A stretch of 10,694 nt of DNA from Nitrosospira sp. (GCA_030453055.1 JAKDLC010000046.1:1-10694); one strand, 5' to 3'; positions 1-8,122 are shown, numbered from the stretch's first letter. The notes: a model not told the origin generated them from the letters alone. Made by a program: numbers and translations.

Positions 1-50
1 TCGCCCGATAACTACCAGCGTGACACCGTCCCGTTATTCATCTGCTCCAC

Positions 51-731
51 TCATAAACTCTGCTGGTGCGAATCTGCCGCATGGAGCCCGTCTTTTGTCA
101 GAACCAGCACCCGGTCCGCCGTCGCCGCGGCCGCATGCGAATGAGTGACGAGGATGCCGGAAGCGCCGTTTGCCTTGATTTCCGCGCGCATTAACATGAG
201 GATATCATGTGCGGTATCCGGATCGAGATTGCCGGTCGGTTCATCGGCCAAGATCAATCGAGGGCGATGGACGAGCGCTCGTGCAATGGCGACGCGCTGC
301 AATTCGCCGCCGGACAGTTGGCGCGGAAAATGCTGTCCCCTGCCGCGCAAGCCGACCGCGCACAGCATTTGCTCAGTGCGTTCTTCGGAGCGTTCGATCG
401 AGACGCCATTCAGCAGCAAGGGCAAGGCGATGTTTTGACCCAGCGTCAGATGCGGCAGGATATGAAACGCCTGAAAGACGAAGCCAAACGCTTTGCGCCG
501 AAGCCGGGTTGCCGCATCGTCATCCAGTGACGACATGGCAATGCCGCCGATCCGTATCTCGCCCGTGTCCGGGGTATCCAAACCGGCGACAAGATTCAAT
601 AGTGTCGATTTCCCGACCCCGGACTCGCCCATTACCGCCACATACTCGCCCGCACCGAGGGTGTAGGATAAATCGGCCAGCACTTGCCGTCCGTTTGCAT
701 ACGCTTTGCCAATATGGCGCAGTTCCAGCAT
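51..731 (-). CDS. ABC transporter ATP-binding protein, LolD/MacB/YbbA-type
   Basis: Cytoplasmic nucleotide-binding subunit of an ABC transporter, 226 aa. Visible motifs in order: Walker A GESGVGKST (35-43), Q-loop Gln87 in FVFQAF, signature LSGGE (139-143), Walker B LILADEP (159-165) with catalytic Glu164, D-loop NLD (168-170), and H-loop His197 in VTHS. Length and the QRVAIARAL/DEPTGNLD style match the LolD/MacB/YbbA group, whose members energise lipoprotein release, MacB-type export or YbbA/YbbP-like permeases. The exact substrate cannot be read from the sequence. It starts 31 bp after the phosphoribosyltransferase stop on the same strand, so the two are probably co-transcribed. No clear Shine-Dalgarno precedes the ATG. 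A partner permease would be expected downstream (left edge), but the remaining 50 bases show no start codon with an open frame on this strand. Family assignment is sure; the subfamily is inferred. Confidence 0.93.
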   Translation of the reverse strand: MLELRHIGKAYANGRQVLADLSYTLGAGEYVAVMGESGVGKSTLLNLVAGLDTPDTGEIRIGGIAMSSLDDDAATRLRRKAFGFVFQAFHILPHLTLGQNIALPLLLNGVSIERSEERTEQMLCAVGLRGRGQHFPRQLSGGELQRVAIARALVHRPRLILADEPTGNLDPDTAHDILMLMRAEIKANGASGILVTHSHAAAATADRVLVLTKDGLHAADSHQQSL

Positions 732-762
732 GGGTTCAACTATCGGGCTGGCGCGCAGCGAG

Positions 763-1407
763 CTAATGCGTGGACTGATGATCGGATGCGGCGAGAATGG
801 CGATAACCTCTTCGTCCGTCACCTGGGGAAAATAATTATAGAACTGTCCCACCGCCTGGAAATTGACCGGAGCCGACAGGCACACGACGCGGTCCGCATT
901 GCCGCGCACTTTTTCCAGCGTATCGAGCGGCGCTACCGGCACCGCACAGATCAGCTCCGCCGGGTTCTTTGCTCTGAGCGCATGCAATGCCGCAATCATG
1001 GTCGAACCGGTGGCCAACCCGTCGTCGATCACGATGACCACGCGTGCGGCGGGATCGATAGGGGGGCGCACAGGCGTGTATTGAGCGCGGCGCTGCCGTA
1101 TTGTTTCTCGCTGTGCGGAAACTTCGCGCTCGATGTATTCCTTGGTGGCGCCCACTTCGGCGGCGTAATCCGCAACATAAACCCAGCCGCTTTCATCGAC
1201 AGAACCAATGGCGAATTCGGGATTGCCCGGCGCGCGCAGTTTACGTACAAGCACCACATCGAACTCGCCATTCAACTCATCGGCAATGATTTTCGCCATC
1301 GGCACGGCGCCTCTTGGAATCGCCAGCACCAGCGGGTGCATGGTGCGGTATTCAGAAAGAGCCGCGGCAAGCTGCCTGGCCGCCGCAGCACGATTTTCAA
1401 AAATCAT
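763..1407 (-). CDS. Predicted phosphoribosyltransferase (COG1926-like)
   Basis: Type I phosphoribosyltransferase fold protein, 214 aa. The PRPP-binding loop is VVIVIDDGLATGST (123-136): hydrophobic strand, two acidic residues and a GLATGST phosphate loop. The N-terminal AIPRGAVPMA (29-38) and VVLVRKLRAPGNPEFAIG (51-68) match my memory of the COG1926 family of predicted phosphoribosyltransferases. That family's substrate is not established, so no pathway is assigned. The C-terminus QVTDEEVIAIL (196-205) is also family-like. The ATG start is supported by a strong GGAGGT ribosome binding site four bases upstream. It is the first gene of a probable two-gene minus-strand unit with the ABC ATPase and is transcribed away from fimV. 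A weak promoter-like pair (TTGCGC, then TACGAT after 18 bases) lies upstream on the minus strand but is not convincing. Confidence 0.92.
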   Translation of the reverse strand: MIFENRAAAARQLAAALSEYRTMHPLVLAIPRGAVPMAKIIADELNGEFDVVLVRKLRAPGNPEFAIGSVDESGWVYVADYAAEVGATKEYIEREVSAQRETIRQRRAQYTPVRPPIDPAARVVIVIDDGLATGSTMIAALHALRAKNPAELICAVPVAPLDTLEKVRGNADRVVCLSAPVNFQAVGQFYNYFPQVTDEEVIAILAASDHQSTH

Positions 1408-1411
1408 GGTT

Positions 1412-1417
1412 ACCTCC
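1412..1417 (-). promoter_or_regulatory. Ribosome binding site of the phosphoribosyltransferase gene
   Basis: On the minus strand the bases read GGAGGT followed by AACC and the ATG. This is a near-perfect Shine-Dalgarno sequence, much stronger than those before most other genes here, and it fixes the start of the gene. Confidence 0.8.
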
Positions 1418-1560
1418 GGTTTTCAATCGTACCTATTTTGTGCTGGTCTGCGCAAATGAGAAAGAAAAAATTTACAACGTTCGCCTAATTTATGGCCGGG
1501 ATACGTACTTGCACTATGTTCTCGATGATGCGCAACACTTGCGTCAACATGGGCATCAAG

Positions 1561-1721
1561 CCCGGATGTTTCATAAATTGACGCGCGCCCTTGCTGGTCT
1601 TTTGTTTCGTATGGGAATTTTGCTCAGTCGGGCGTATGAATAACTACGCCACTCCCTCACAAAATCCCCCTACAAAACAAAATCCTGCGCAATCATCACG
1701 CGAATTTATGAAACATCCGGG
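1561..1721. mobile_element. MITE-like foldback element, long form (161 bp)
   Basis: The element begins CCCGGATGTTTCATAAATT (1561-1579) and ends with its exact reverse complement (1703-1721), a 19-bp perfect terminal inverted repeat. Symmetry continues inward. The 23-base block 1600-1622 matches the reverse complement of 1660-1682 at most positions, and GGCGTA (1631-1636) pairs with TACGCC (1645-1650) around an 8-base loop. All three pairs share one centre near 1641, so the whole element is one imperfect palindrome. It has no transposase. A second, shorter copy lies at 10215-10276. Perfect inverted ends, small size, no coding capacity and a second copy support a MITE. The parent insertion sequence is not visible; an IS1380-like parent is only a faint memory match. 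No target duplication is evident: left flank CAAG, right flank TTAG. Confidence 0.8.
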
Positions 1722-1789
1722 TTAGCAACTTTCTGTTTTTCGCAGCCGATTCACGTTAGACCAATTTATCGTTCCCGGAATTTGCCGCT

Positions 1790-3643
1790 GTGCGTATGCC
1801 CACTTCTAAAGCGTGTCTACTGTTGATCATGCTCCTGGCCCCGGCGGTGGCTCATGCGGCTGGTTTGGGCAGACTGACCATCAATTCCGCTTTGGGAGAA
1901 CCGTTCAATGCAGAGATCGACCTGATTGCGGTAAAAAAAGAGGAAAAAACCTCCTTAATGGCGCGTCTTGCGTCACAAGATGCTTTCCGCCAGGCGAGCG
2001 TTGATTACATGCCTCTTTTTTCCACATTTAAAACGAGTATTGAAAACCGCTCCGACGGACAAGCCTACGTCAAGGTTACTTCCCTGCAGCCCATCACCGA
2101 ACCGTTTCTGAATATGCTGATTGAATTGAATTGGTCGTCAGGGCGATTGCTGCGGGAATACACGGTGTTGCTTGCCCCGCCGGAAATTGGCGCACATTTG
2201 CTCGCGACGCCGACAAGTCAATCAAGTCAATCCACTGCTCCGGGTTCCGCTAATTCCTCAGCATTTGACGCGGCCGTGGTCGAAAATCCGGGTTCGACAA
2301 TCAAGAACCCGGTCATTGGCGAAAAAGCGCCGGTACCGGGATCCGCGTCGATCAGCAAGATTCCCGCCGTCTATGGCCCCGTAAAAGGAGGCGATAATTT
2401 GGCTGAAATCGGGCGAAATATCAGCGCCTCCTCTGGAGTAAGCGTGAATCAGATGCTGGTTGCGCTTTACCGCGCAAATCGGGAAGCTTTCTTTGGCGAT
2501 AATATGCATCGGCTTAAGGCAGGGTCAATCTTACGGGTGCCGGATGAAAGTGAAATCGGCATGATGACCCCCGTCGAAGCCGAGAAGGAAGTGAGAAGGC
2601 AGACGGTGGAGTGGAAGCGGTATATGCTGCTGGCTGACGTGGCGGATTTGATCCCCGCGAGCGAAGAACCAAGACAGTCGAACCTGCAAAAAGGGGTAGA
2701 AACCCACGAGCCCGATGGCGTCAGCGCCACACCACCAGATTCGCTTGCGGCGATGGCGTCCCAGGGTGAGTTGGCGTCAGAACCCGTTTTTACAGCTCAG
2801 GCCGCGCCTCTCGGAGCTGAAGCGGACAACGTGGAAGAGGCAATGATGGCGCCGCCGCCGACAGCCGGGTTGGCGACGGAGATAGCCAAACCCATGCATG
2901 TCACAGAAAAATCCGGCCATATAGCAAATTCGCCGCTGCGCCGAAACTCCCTGATAGATGATCTGGCGGCCAACATCGAATATTTGGGTGGCGCGCTCGT
3001 TCTTTTGATAACCAGTATTGTCGGTATATCCATGGTAGGCCGGTCGAAAGAAACATCGCCGGATAGTTCCAGTGTAGATGTGGTTTCTTCCGTCTTCGAC
3101 CCCCAGTTGCCCGGCAAAACGGTACCTGTGACGACATCCGCGCCGATGGCGACGAGTATTCCTCCGGGAACGGATACCGCTGCACAGACTGATGAAGCGG
3201 ATGCAGCCGCAGCCGCCAGAGCCGGGGTTTATCTGCATACTCACGACATTCAAACCCGGAAAGTTCCCAAGGATACTCCGGTGGGAAATCATGACAGCCG
3301 CCAGACTCCTGCGAATCCGCAGACGCCGGGGATTCACGGGGAACCGGTGAATTTGACCAGTTCATCCGAGCCCATCCCGTCCGTATTCGCCTCCCCGGCG
3401 CCTTCCGCCGTCCACCCAGCGGAAATCATCAGTTTCAATCTGGATGACACACAGTCCTTCACGCCGAAGGAATTCACGGAAAGAAGTACCCAATGGCATG
3501 AAATCGTTACCCGGCTTGACTTGGCCAGAGCGTATCAGGAAATGGGTGACATGGACGCCGCCAGGCAAGTTCTTAAGGAAGCGATCCGCGAGGGCGACAT
3601 TCAACAGCAACAAAGCGCGAGGATGCTGTTGGCTAATCTATAG
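1790..3643 (+). CDS. fimV: FimV-family cell-pole / type IV pilus assembly protein
   Basis: Inner-membrane protein with periplasmic and cytoplasmic parts, 617 aa. A signal peptide ends near residue 23 (PAVAHA, then AGLGRLTINSALGEPF, the FimV N-terminal hallmark). A conserved N-terminal domain spans about 24-132. A LysM-like segment follows at about 194-251 (VYGPVKGGDNLAEIG... LKAGSILRVP). After a Pro/Ala/Glu-rich linker comes one membrane segment at about 399-416 (LGGALVLLITSIVGISMVG). A low-complexity linker leads to a C-terminal TPR-like FimV domain at about 570-617 (LDLARAYQEMGDMDAARQVLKEAI). FimV family members organise the cell pole and support type IV pili by binding peptidoglycan and recruiting partners. 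This copy is shorter than the roughly 900-residue Pseudomonas protein, the linkers being reduced. The start is GTG at 1790, with ATG at 1796 as an alternative; both keep the signal peptide. It lies just upstream of truA, as in many beta- and gammaproteobacteria. Confidence 0.92.
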   Translation: MRMPTSKACLLLIMLLAPAVAHAAGLGRLTINSALGEPFNAEIDLIAVKKEEKTSLMARLASQDAFRQASVDYMPLFSTFKTSIENRSDGQAYVKVTSLQPITEPFLNMLIELNWSSGRLLREYTVLLAPPEIGAHLLATPTSQSSQSTAPGSANSSAFDAAVVENPGSTIKNPVIGEKAPVPGSASISKIPAVYGPVKGGDNLAEIGRNISASSGVSVNQMLVALYRANREAFFGDNMHRLKAGSILRVPDESEIGMMTPVEAEKEVRRQTVEWKRYMLLADVADLIPASEEPRQSNLQKGVETHEPDGVSATPPDSLAAMASQGELASEPVFTAQAAPLGAEADNVEEAMMAPPPTAGLATEIAKPMHVTEKSGHIANSPLRRNSLIDDLAANIEYLGGALVLLITSIVGISMVGRSKETSPDSSSVDVVSSVFDPQLPGKTVPVTTSAPMATSIPPGTDTAAQTDEADAAAAARAGVYLHTHDIQTRKVPKDTPVGNHDSRQTPANPQTPGIHGEPVNLTSSSEPIPSVFASPAPSAVHPAEIISFNLDDTQSFTPKEFTERSTQWHEIVTRLDLARAYQEMGDMDAARQVLKEAIREGDIQQQQSARMLLANL

Positions 3644-3701
3644 CCCGGATAGCACCTGATTTCCCGGTTATTTTCATGATAATCATGACGACGCTTGTGC
3701 T

Positions 3702-4511
3702 GTGAGAATCGCCTTGGCGCTGGAATACGACGGCAGTAATTATTGCGGCTGGCAAAGGCAGCGATCGGGTGGCTCGGTGCAGGACGCGGTGGAAGCCGCG
3801 GTGTCGAAAATCGCCTGTAGCGACATTCGGGTAGTGACGGCAGGACGCACCGATGCAGGGGTTCATGCGTCGTTTCAGGTGCTGCATTTCGACACTCAGA
3901 CGCAGCGGCCCATGAACGCCTGGGTGCGCGGCGTCAATGCGTTGTTGCCCGACAGGATCGCGGTATTATGGGCGTCACAGACCGCGGATGATTTCCATGC
4001 CCGCTACTGCGCGAGCGAACGCTGTTATCTCTATCTGCTATTGAATCATCCAGTGCGCCCGGGGCTTGATCACGGCAGGGTCGGCTGGTTTCATCAGGCT
4101 CTTGATCTTGAACGGATGCAGGTTGCGGCGCAAATGCTGCTCGGAGAACACGATTTCAGCGCTTTTCGCGCCGCCGAGTGTCAGGCTGAATCACCCGTGC
4201 GCAATTTGACAAAACTGGAAATCACGCGGCAGGGCGACATCGTTGCATTTGAGCTGCGCGCCAACGCGTTTTTGCATCACATGGTCCGTAATATCGTGGG
4301 TTGCCTGATTTATGTGGGCAAAGGCAAGTATCCTCCGGAATGGATGGATGTCGTGTTAAAAGGCCGGAAACGCAGTGATGCGGCCCCCACCTTTTCGGCT
4401 GCGGGGCTATATTTGGCGGGGATCACCTACGATGCCAAATGGAAGCTGCCTGGTTTTGCCGAGCCGCCGCTTGCCGCGCTGTTGCCGAGAGCGAGCAGGT
4501 CGCGGATATGA
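3702..4511 (+). CDS. truA: tRNA pseudouridine(38-40) synthase TruA
   Basis: Converts uridines 38, 39 and 40 in the anticodon arm of many tRNAs to pseudouridine; cytoplasmic, 269 aa, the usual length. The N-terminal ALALEYDGSNYCGWQ (4-18) is typical. The catalytic aspartate is Asp51 in GRTDAGVHA (48-56). The C-terminal ANAFLHHMVRNIVG (187-200) with GKGKYPPEW is also family-typical. The start is GTG at 3702; no in-frame ATG precedes it and no Shine-Dalgarno is clear. Its stop overlaps the trpF start as ATGA (4508-4511), which suggests translational coupling. Just upstream, TCATGA occurs twice around TAA (3674-3688). A six-codon ATG frame (3685-3705) ends across the GTG, which could be chance. 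Confidence 0.97.
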   Translation: MRIALALEYDGSNYCGWQRQRSGGSVQDAVEAAVSKIACSDIRVVTAGRTDAGVHASFQVLHFDTQTQRPMNAWVRGVNALLPDRIAVLWASQTADDFHARYCASERCYLYLLLNHPVRPGLDHGRVGWFHQALDLERMQVAAQMLLGEHDFSAFRAAECQAESPVRNLTKLEITRQGDIVAFELRANAFLHHMVRNIVGCLIYVGKGKYPPEWMDVVLKGRKRSDAAPTFSAAGLYLAGITYDAKWKLPGFAEPPLAALLPRASRSRI

Positions 4512-5134
4512 CCATCCGGGTAAAAATTTGCGGCATTACGCGTGTTGAGGACGCACTGGCGGCGGTGCATCTTGGGGCGCACGCGATTGGTCTTGTCTTC
4601 TGGAAACAAAGCGTGCGCTATGTCGCGCCCCCTGCAGCCCGGGCAATCATCGCGTCGCTGCCGCCATTCGTCAGCGCGGTGGGCGTCTATGTCGATCCAG
4701 ACGCGGAATGGGTAAAAGAAACCTCCTCCGTAGCCGGTTTGAATTTACTGCAGTTTCATGGTAACGAATCGCCGGAATTTTGTCGAAAATTTCCGGTGCC
4801 TTATATAAAAGCCGTGCGAGTCCGAGCGGGGATGGATTTGCTACAATACGCAACCCTTTATTCCGGCGCAAGGGGGTTGTTGTTGGATACGTATGTCAAA
4901 GGCGAACCGGGCGGCACCGGGCATGCGTTTGACTGGAATTTGATTCCGCGAAATCTACCGCTGCCATTGATTCTTTCGGGAGGGCTGCACGCTGGCAACG
5001 TCATTACGGCAATCAAGCAGGCTCAACCCTGGGCGGTGGATGTGTCGAGCGGCGTTGAAATCGCCAAGGGTATCAAGGACGCGGAGAAAATTGCCGCTTT
5101 CATGCAAGGAGTTCGAAATAGTGAAAGTTTATGA
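4508..5134 (+). CDS. trpF: Phosphoribosylanthranilate isomerase TrpF
   Basis: Catalyses the Amadori rearrangement of phosphoribosylanthranilate to CdRP in tryptophan synthesis; cytoplasmic TIM barrel, 208 aa. The N-terminal VKICGITR carries catalytic Cys8, and the catalytic acid is Asp127 in [10 protein letters not shown], followed by [11 protein letters not shown] (133-143). [12 protein letters not shown] (154-165) and VDVSSGVE (177-184) form the C-terminal phosphate-binding loops. The start at 4508 is chosen because [12 protein letters not shown] is the normal N-terminus and its ATG overlaps the truA stop. An upstream in-frame ATG at 4439 would add 23 untypical residues lying within truA. 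The 3' end overlaps trpB by 14 bp. Monofunctional TrpF (not fused to TrpC), grouped with trpB and trpA, is the common betaproteobacterial arrangement. Confidence 0.97.
   Translation: MTIRVKICGITRVEDALAAVHLGAHAIGLVFWKQSVRYVAPPAARAIIASLPPFVSAVGVYVDPDAEWVKETSSVAGLNLLQFHGNESPEFCRKFPVPYIKAVRVRAGMDLLQYATLYSGARGLLLDTYVKGEPGGTGHAFDWNLIPRNLPLPLILSGGLHAGNVITAIKQAQPWAVDVSSGVEIAKGIKDAEKIAAFMQGVRNSESL
5106..5111 (+). promoter_or_regulatory. Ribosome binding site of trpB (inside trpF)
   Basis: AAGGAG lies nine bases before the GTG at 5121, within the last codons of trpF. It decides the trpB start against the longer in-frame ATG at 5040, which would overlap trpF by about 95 bp. Confidence 0.75.
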
Positions 5135-6323
5135 TCTTCCTGACCGGCATGGTCACTTCGGCCCGTATGGCGGGGTGTTCGTCGCCGAGACGCTGATCGC
5201 AGCATTGGAGGAATTACGTGTTCAGTACGAACACTATCGCAATGACGCCGCCTTTCAGGCGGAATTTGCCTATGAATTGCGGCACTATGTGGGGCGGCCC
5301 AGCCCCATCTATCACGCAAAGAGGTGGTCTGCACATCTGGGAGGGGCGCAGATTCTGCTGAAGCGCGAAGATCTGAATCATACGGGCGCACACAAAATCA
5401 ACAACACTGTCGGACAGGCGCTCCTGGCCGGACGCATGGGCAAGTCGCGCGTGATTGCCGAAACGGGGGCGGGTCAGCATGGCGTAGCCACCGCTACGGT
5501 GGCTGCGCGTTATGGCATGGAATGCGTGGTTTACATGGGTTCGGTGGATATGGAACGTCAAGCAGCCAACGTTCACCGGATGAAGCTTCTGGGGGCAACG
5601 GTGGTGCCGGTCGAATCGGGCTCCCGGACCCTGAAAGATGCGCTCAATGAGGCCATGCGCGACTGGGTCACCAACGTCGGCGATACGTTTTACATCATTG
5701 GCACGGTGGCGGGACCGCATCCGTATCCGATGATGGTGCGTGATTTTCAGGCGATCATCGGACGGGAAGCAATGGTGCAGATGCAGGAAGAATATGGACG
5801 CCAGCCAGATGCATTGATTGCCTGTGTGGGGGGTGGGTCAAACGCCATTGGTTTGTTTTACCCCTACATCGACAACGGTAACATCCGCATGATAGGCGTG
5901 GAAGCAGCGGGATGTGGAATTGAAAGCGGTCAGCATGCCGCAACCCTGATGACAGGAAGGCCCGGCGTACTGCATGGTAATCGCACCTATTTGATTCAGG
6001 ATGAGAATGGGCAAATTATCGAGACCCACTCCATTTCGGCGGGGCTGGATTATCCGGGCGTCGGTCCGGAACATGCATGGCTCAAGGACAGCAATCGCGC
6101 TGAATACGTGGGCATAACCGACGATGAGGCGCTGGCGGCATTCCATGCCTTGTGCCGCTACGAAGGTATTATGCCGGCGCTGGAATCCAGCCATGCGCTG
6201 GCTTACGCCGCCAAGCTCGCGCCTGCACTCGGTGGGGATAAACTGCTGCTGGTGAATCTCTCCGGACGCGGGGACAAGGATATGGCTACCGTTGTCGCGC
6301 GGGCCTCCGGCATCACCTTCTAA
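5121..6323 (+). CDS. trpB: Tryptophan synthase beta chain
   Basis: PLP-dependent subunit that condenses indole with L-serine to make tryptophan in the alpha2-beta2 complex with TrpA; 400 aa, close to the 397 of E. coli. The N-terminus [21 protein letters not shown] (5-25) is canonical. The PLP lysine is Lys92 in [10 protein letters not shown] (86-95). Glu115 in ETGAGQHG (114-121) is the general acid/base position. GGGSNAIG (237-244) holds the PLP phosphate, and SGRGDKD (381-387) lies near the PLP ring. All key residues are present, so the enzyme should be active. The GTG start is supported by AAGGAG nine bases upstream and by family length. It overlaps trpF by 14 bp and is followed by trpA after 11 bp. 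Confidence 0.98.
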   Translation: MKVYDLPDRHGHFGPYGGVFVAETLIAALEELRVQYEHYRNDAAFQAEFAYELRHYVGRPSPIYHAKRWSAHLGGAQILLKREDLNHTGAHKINNTVGQALLAGRMGKSRVIAETGAGQHGVATATVAARYGMECVVYMGSVDMERQAANVHRMKLLGATVVPVESGSRTLKDALNEAMRDWVTNVGDTFYIIGTVAGPHPYPMMVRDFQAIIGREAMVQMQEEYGRQPDALIACVGGGSNAIGLFYPYIDNGNIRMIGVEAAGCGIESGQHAATLMTGRPGVLHGNRTYLIQDENGQIIETHSISAGLDYPGVGPEHAWLKDSNRAEYVGITDDEALAAFHALCRYEGIMPALESSHALAYAAKLAPALGGDKLLLVNLSGRGDKDMATVVARASGITF

Positions 6324-6334
6324 CCGAACCCGTC

Positions 6335-7147
6335 GTGTCCCGTATTGCAATCGTATTTGGCGAACTGCGTCTGCAAGGCAGAAAAGCGCTGATTCCTTTC
6401 ATTACCGCCGGTGATCCCGAGCCTGCGATGACGGTTCCGTTGATGCATGAACTGGTGAAGGCGGGCGCAGACGTTATCGAACTGGGAGTGCCATTTTCCG
6501 ATCCCATGGCGGATGGGCCGACCATACAGCGCTCCTCCGAACGAGCGTTGAAGCGCCAGGTAGGTTTGAAGGATGTATTGACAATGGTAGCGGAATTCAG
6601 AACAACCGATACCCGCACACCGGTAGTGCTGATGGGCTACGCTAATCCGGTAGAAGCCATGGGCTATGAGAAATTCACGGCAAGAGCAAAAGAGTGCGGC
6701 ATAGACGGCGTGTTAACGGTGGATTATCCGCCGGAGGAATGCCGGGAATGGGTGGAATATCTCGAACGCCGGCAGATCGACGCGATTTTTTTGCTATCCC
6801 CCACGACTCCGCAAGCGCGCATCGAACAAGTAGCAAAAATGGCGCGAGGATATGTGTATTACGTTTCATTGAAGGGCGTGACGGGCTCATCAAATCTCGA
6901 CCTGAACGACGTGGTCAACAAACTGACCCGGTTGCGTTCAATCATTTCCATCCCCATCGGTGTCGGCTTCGGTATACGCGACGGCGCGACAGCCAAGGCG
7001 GTGGCGGCGCTTGCCGACGCAGTGGTGGTGGGTAGCCGCATCATCGAGGAGATAGAAAATTCGCCCAGGGACGAGGTGTTGACGAATGTTTATCATCTGG
7101 TAAGAAGCCTTCGCGGCGCCATTGACGAGGCCGGCGGAACCTTATGA
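6335..7147 (+). CDS. trpA: Tryptophan synthase alpha chain
   Basis: Cleaves indole-3-glycerol phosphate to indole and glyceraldehyde-3-phosphate and channels indole to TrpB; TIM barrel, 270 aa. Both catalytic residues are at the classical numbers: Glu49 in [11 protein letters not shown] and Asp60 in PMADGPTIQ. Phosphate-site loops SLKGVTG (178-184) and [10 protein letters not shown] (209-218) are present, as is VVGSRII (231-237). The start is GTG at 6335, giving the usual MSRI... N-terminus; the 11 bases after the trpB stop show no Shine-Dalgarno. Its stop overlaps the accD start as ATGA, so trpA and accD are probably coupled. Confidence 0.98.
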   Translation: MSRIAIVFGELRLQGRKALIPFITAGDPEPAMTVPLMHELVKAGADVIELGVPFSDPMADGPTIQRSSERALKRQVGLKDVLTMVAEFRTTDTRTPVVLMGYANPVEAMGYEKFTARAKECGIDGVLTVDYPPEECREWVEYLERRQIDAIFLLSPTTPQARIEQVAKMARGYVYYVSLKGVTGSSNLDLNDVVNKLTRLRSIISIPIGVGFGIRDGATAKAVAALADAVVVGSRIIEEIENSPRDEVLTNVYHLVRSLRGAIDEAGGTL

Positions 7148-8013
7148 GTTGGTTTCAGAAACTTCTTCCGCCGAAAATCAAGCGCAAGGAAAGCGGCGAG
7201 AAAAAAGTCGTGCCTGAGGGGTTGTGGAGCAAGTGTGCTTCCTGCGAAGCGGTGCTGTATTACTCTGATCTGGGAAACAATCTCAACGTTTGTCCCAAGT
7301 GCAACCATCACAATCGCATTTCCGCCAGAGTACGCCTCGATTTGTTACTGGATGCCGAGGGACGCTATGAAATCGGCACGGAAGTGCTGTCCGTTGATCC
7401 GCTTAAATTCAAGGATAGCAAACGCTATGTCGATCGGTTATCGGAGGCCAAAAAAGATGCGAACGAAGACGACGCCCTGGTGGTGATGCAGGGCAGCGTA
7501 AAAACCGTACCCTTGGTTGCAGCAGCGTTTGAATTCGGCTTCATGGGGGGGTCGATGGGCTCGGTGGTGGGTGAGCGCTTTGTGCGCGGGGTGCAGGTGT
7601 GTGTTGAGCAGCGTCTGGCCTTTGTGTGTTTTGCCGCCAGCGGTGGAGCGCGCATGCAGGAAGGGCTGCTTTCGCTCATGCAAATGGCCAAGACATCGGC
7701 GGCGCTTACCCAGTTGAGTCAGGAACGACTTCCTTTCATCTCGGTACTTACCGATCCCACCATGGGTGGCGTATCGGCCAGTTTTGCCTTTATCGGCGAC
7801 GTGGTGCTCGCTGAGCCGGGGGCGCTGATCGGTTTTGCGGGGCCGCGCGTAATCGAGCAAACGGTACGTCAAACGTTGCCGGAAGGCTTTCAGCGCGCTG
7901 AATTCCTGTTGGAGCACGGAGCGATAGACATGATCGTAGATCGCAGGCGCATGCGCGATAAACTGGCGACCCTGTGCACCTTGTTGATGCGCACGTCCGC
8001 ACCGGCGTCGTGA
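7144..8013 (+). CDS. accD: Acetyl-CoA carboxylase carboxyltransferase subunit beta
   Basis: Beta subunit of the carboxyltransferase half of acetyl-CoA carboxylase; with AccA it moves CO2 from biotin-BCCP to acetyl-CoA, giving malonyl-CoA for fatty acid synthesis. It has 289 aa. The N-terminal zinc ribbon is complete: Cys31, Cys34, Cys50 and Cys53 ([13 protein letters not shown] ... NVCPKCNHH). The crotonase-like core follows, with [16 protein letters not shown] (131-146), the oxyanion/acyl-CoA segment SGGARMQEG (166-174), [12 protein letters not shown] (204-215) and [11 protein letters not shown] (230-240). The ATG lies inside the trpA stop. The trpA-accD-folC order is common in beta- and gammaproteobacteria. 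A 173-bp gap before folC suggests the run may end or restart here. Confidence 0.98.
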   Translation: MSWFQKLLPPKIKRKESGEKKVVPEGLWSKCASCEAVLYYSDLGNNLNVCPKCNHHNRISARVRLDLLLDAEGRYEIGTEVLSVDPLKFKDSKRYVDRLSEAKKDANEDDALVVMQGSVKTVPLVAAAFEFGFMGGSMGSVVGERFVRGVQVCVEQRLAFVCFAASGGARMQEGLLSLMQMAKTSAALTQLSQERLPFISVLTDPTMGGVSASFAFIGDVVLAEPGALIGFAGPRVIEQTVRQTLPEGFQRAEFLLEHGAIDMIVDRRRMRDKLATLCTLLMRTSAPAS

Positions 8014-8091
8014 TTCCTGGTTACGTCCGCATGCGTATCCCGATATTTGCGCCGGGACGACGCGTAGATCCTGATGCTGAGTCCGACGGTG

Positions 8092-8122
8092 TTGACCGAT
8101 CGTTTTCCAGTAGCATTATGAT
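8092..8122 (+). promoter_or_regulatory. Candidate sigma-70 promoter for folC
   Basis: TTGACC (8092-8097, five of six matches to the -35 consensus) is followed after 19 bases by TATGAT (8117-8122, five of six to the -10). The spacer is two bases longer than ideal. It lies in the gap between accD and folC, where a new promoter would make sense. Transcription would start near 8129 and give a leader of roughly 58 bases to the ATA at 8187. Confidence 0.45.

Larger units (their letters stand above)
1408..1789. other. Divergent intergenic region without a recognisable gene
   Basis: These 382 bases separate the minus-strand phosphoribosyltransferase gene from plus-strand fimV. They hold the phosphoribosyltransferase leader (1408-1440), a small perfect hairpin CGCAA-CAC-TTGCG (1531-1543), and the 161-bp palindromic element (1561-1721). 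A 68-bp stretch then leads to fimV and must contain its leader if fimV has its own promoter. No frame gave a protein I recognise. A 29-codon minus-strand frame (1485-1574) starts inside the left inverted repeat of the element and has no known relative that I can name. No convincing sigma-70 promoter for fimV was found by eye. Confidence 0.7.

Noticed and set aside
209..766. Long plus-strand frames opposite the ABC ATPase gene
   Set aside because: These are antisense shadows of a gene with complete ABC motifs; their translations are arginine-rich and show no domain.
2777..3337. A 186-codon minus-strand frame within fimV
   Set aside because: Antisense shadow of fimV. The plus-strand frame has a signal peptide, membrane helix and C-terminal FimV domain; the minus frame shows none.
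3648..3657. CCCGGAT after fimV resembles the start of the MITE
   Set aside because: Seven bases only, with no continuation and no inverted partner.
3674..3688. TCATGA-TAA-TCATGA as an operator or terminator before truA
   Set aside because: TCATGA is self-complementary, so the symmetry is cheap. There is no GC-rich stem or T-run, and no regulator that I can name.
4439..4507. A longer in-frame start for trpF at ATG 4439
   Set aside because: The extra 23 residues lie inside truA and do not resemble a TrpF N-terminus. ATG 4508 overlaps the truA stop and gives [12 protein letters not shown].
4511..4525. CATCCGGGTAA near the trpF start resembles the MITE end
   Set aside because: Only about nine bases match, they encode conserved TrpF residues, and no partner repeat is nearby.
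5040..5120. A longer in-frame start for trpB at ATG 5040
   Set aside because: It would add 27 untypical residues and overlap trpF by about 95 bp. The GTG at 5121 has AAGGAG nine bases upstream and gives the usual length.
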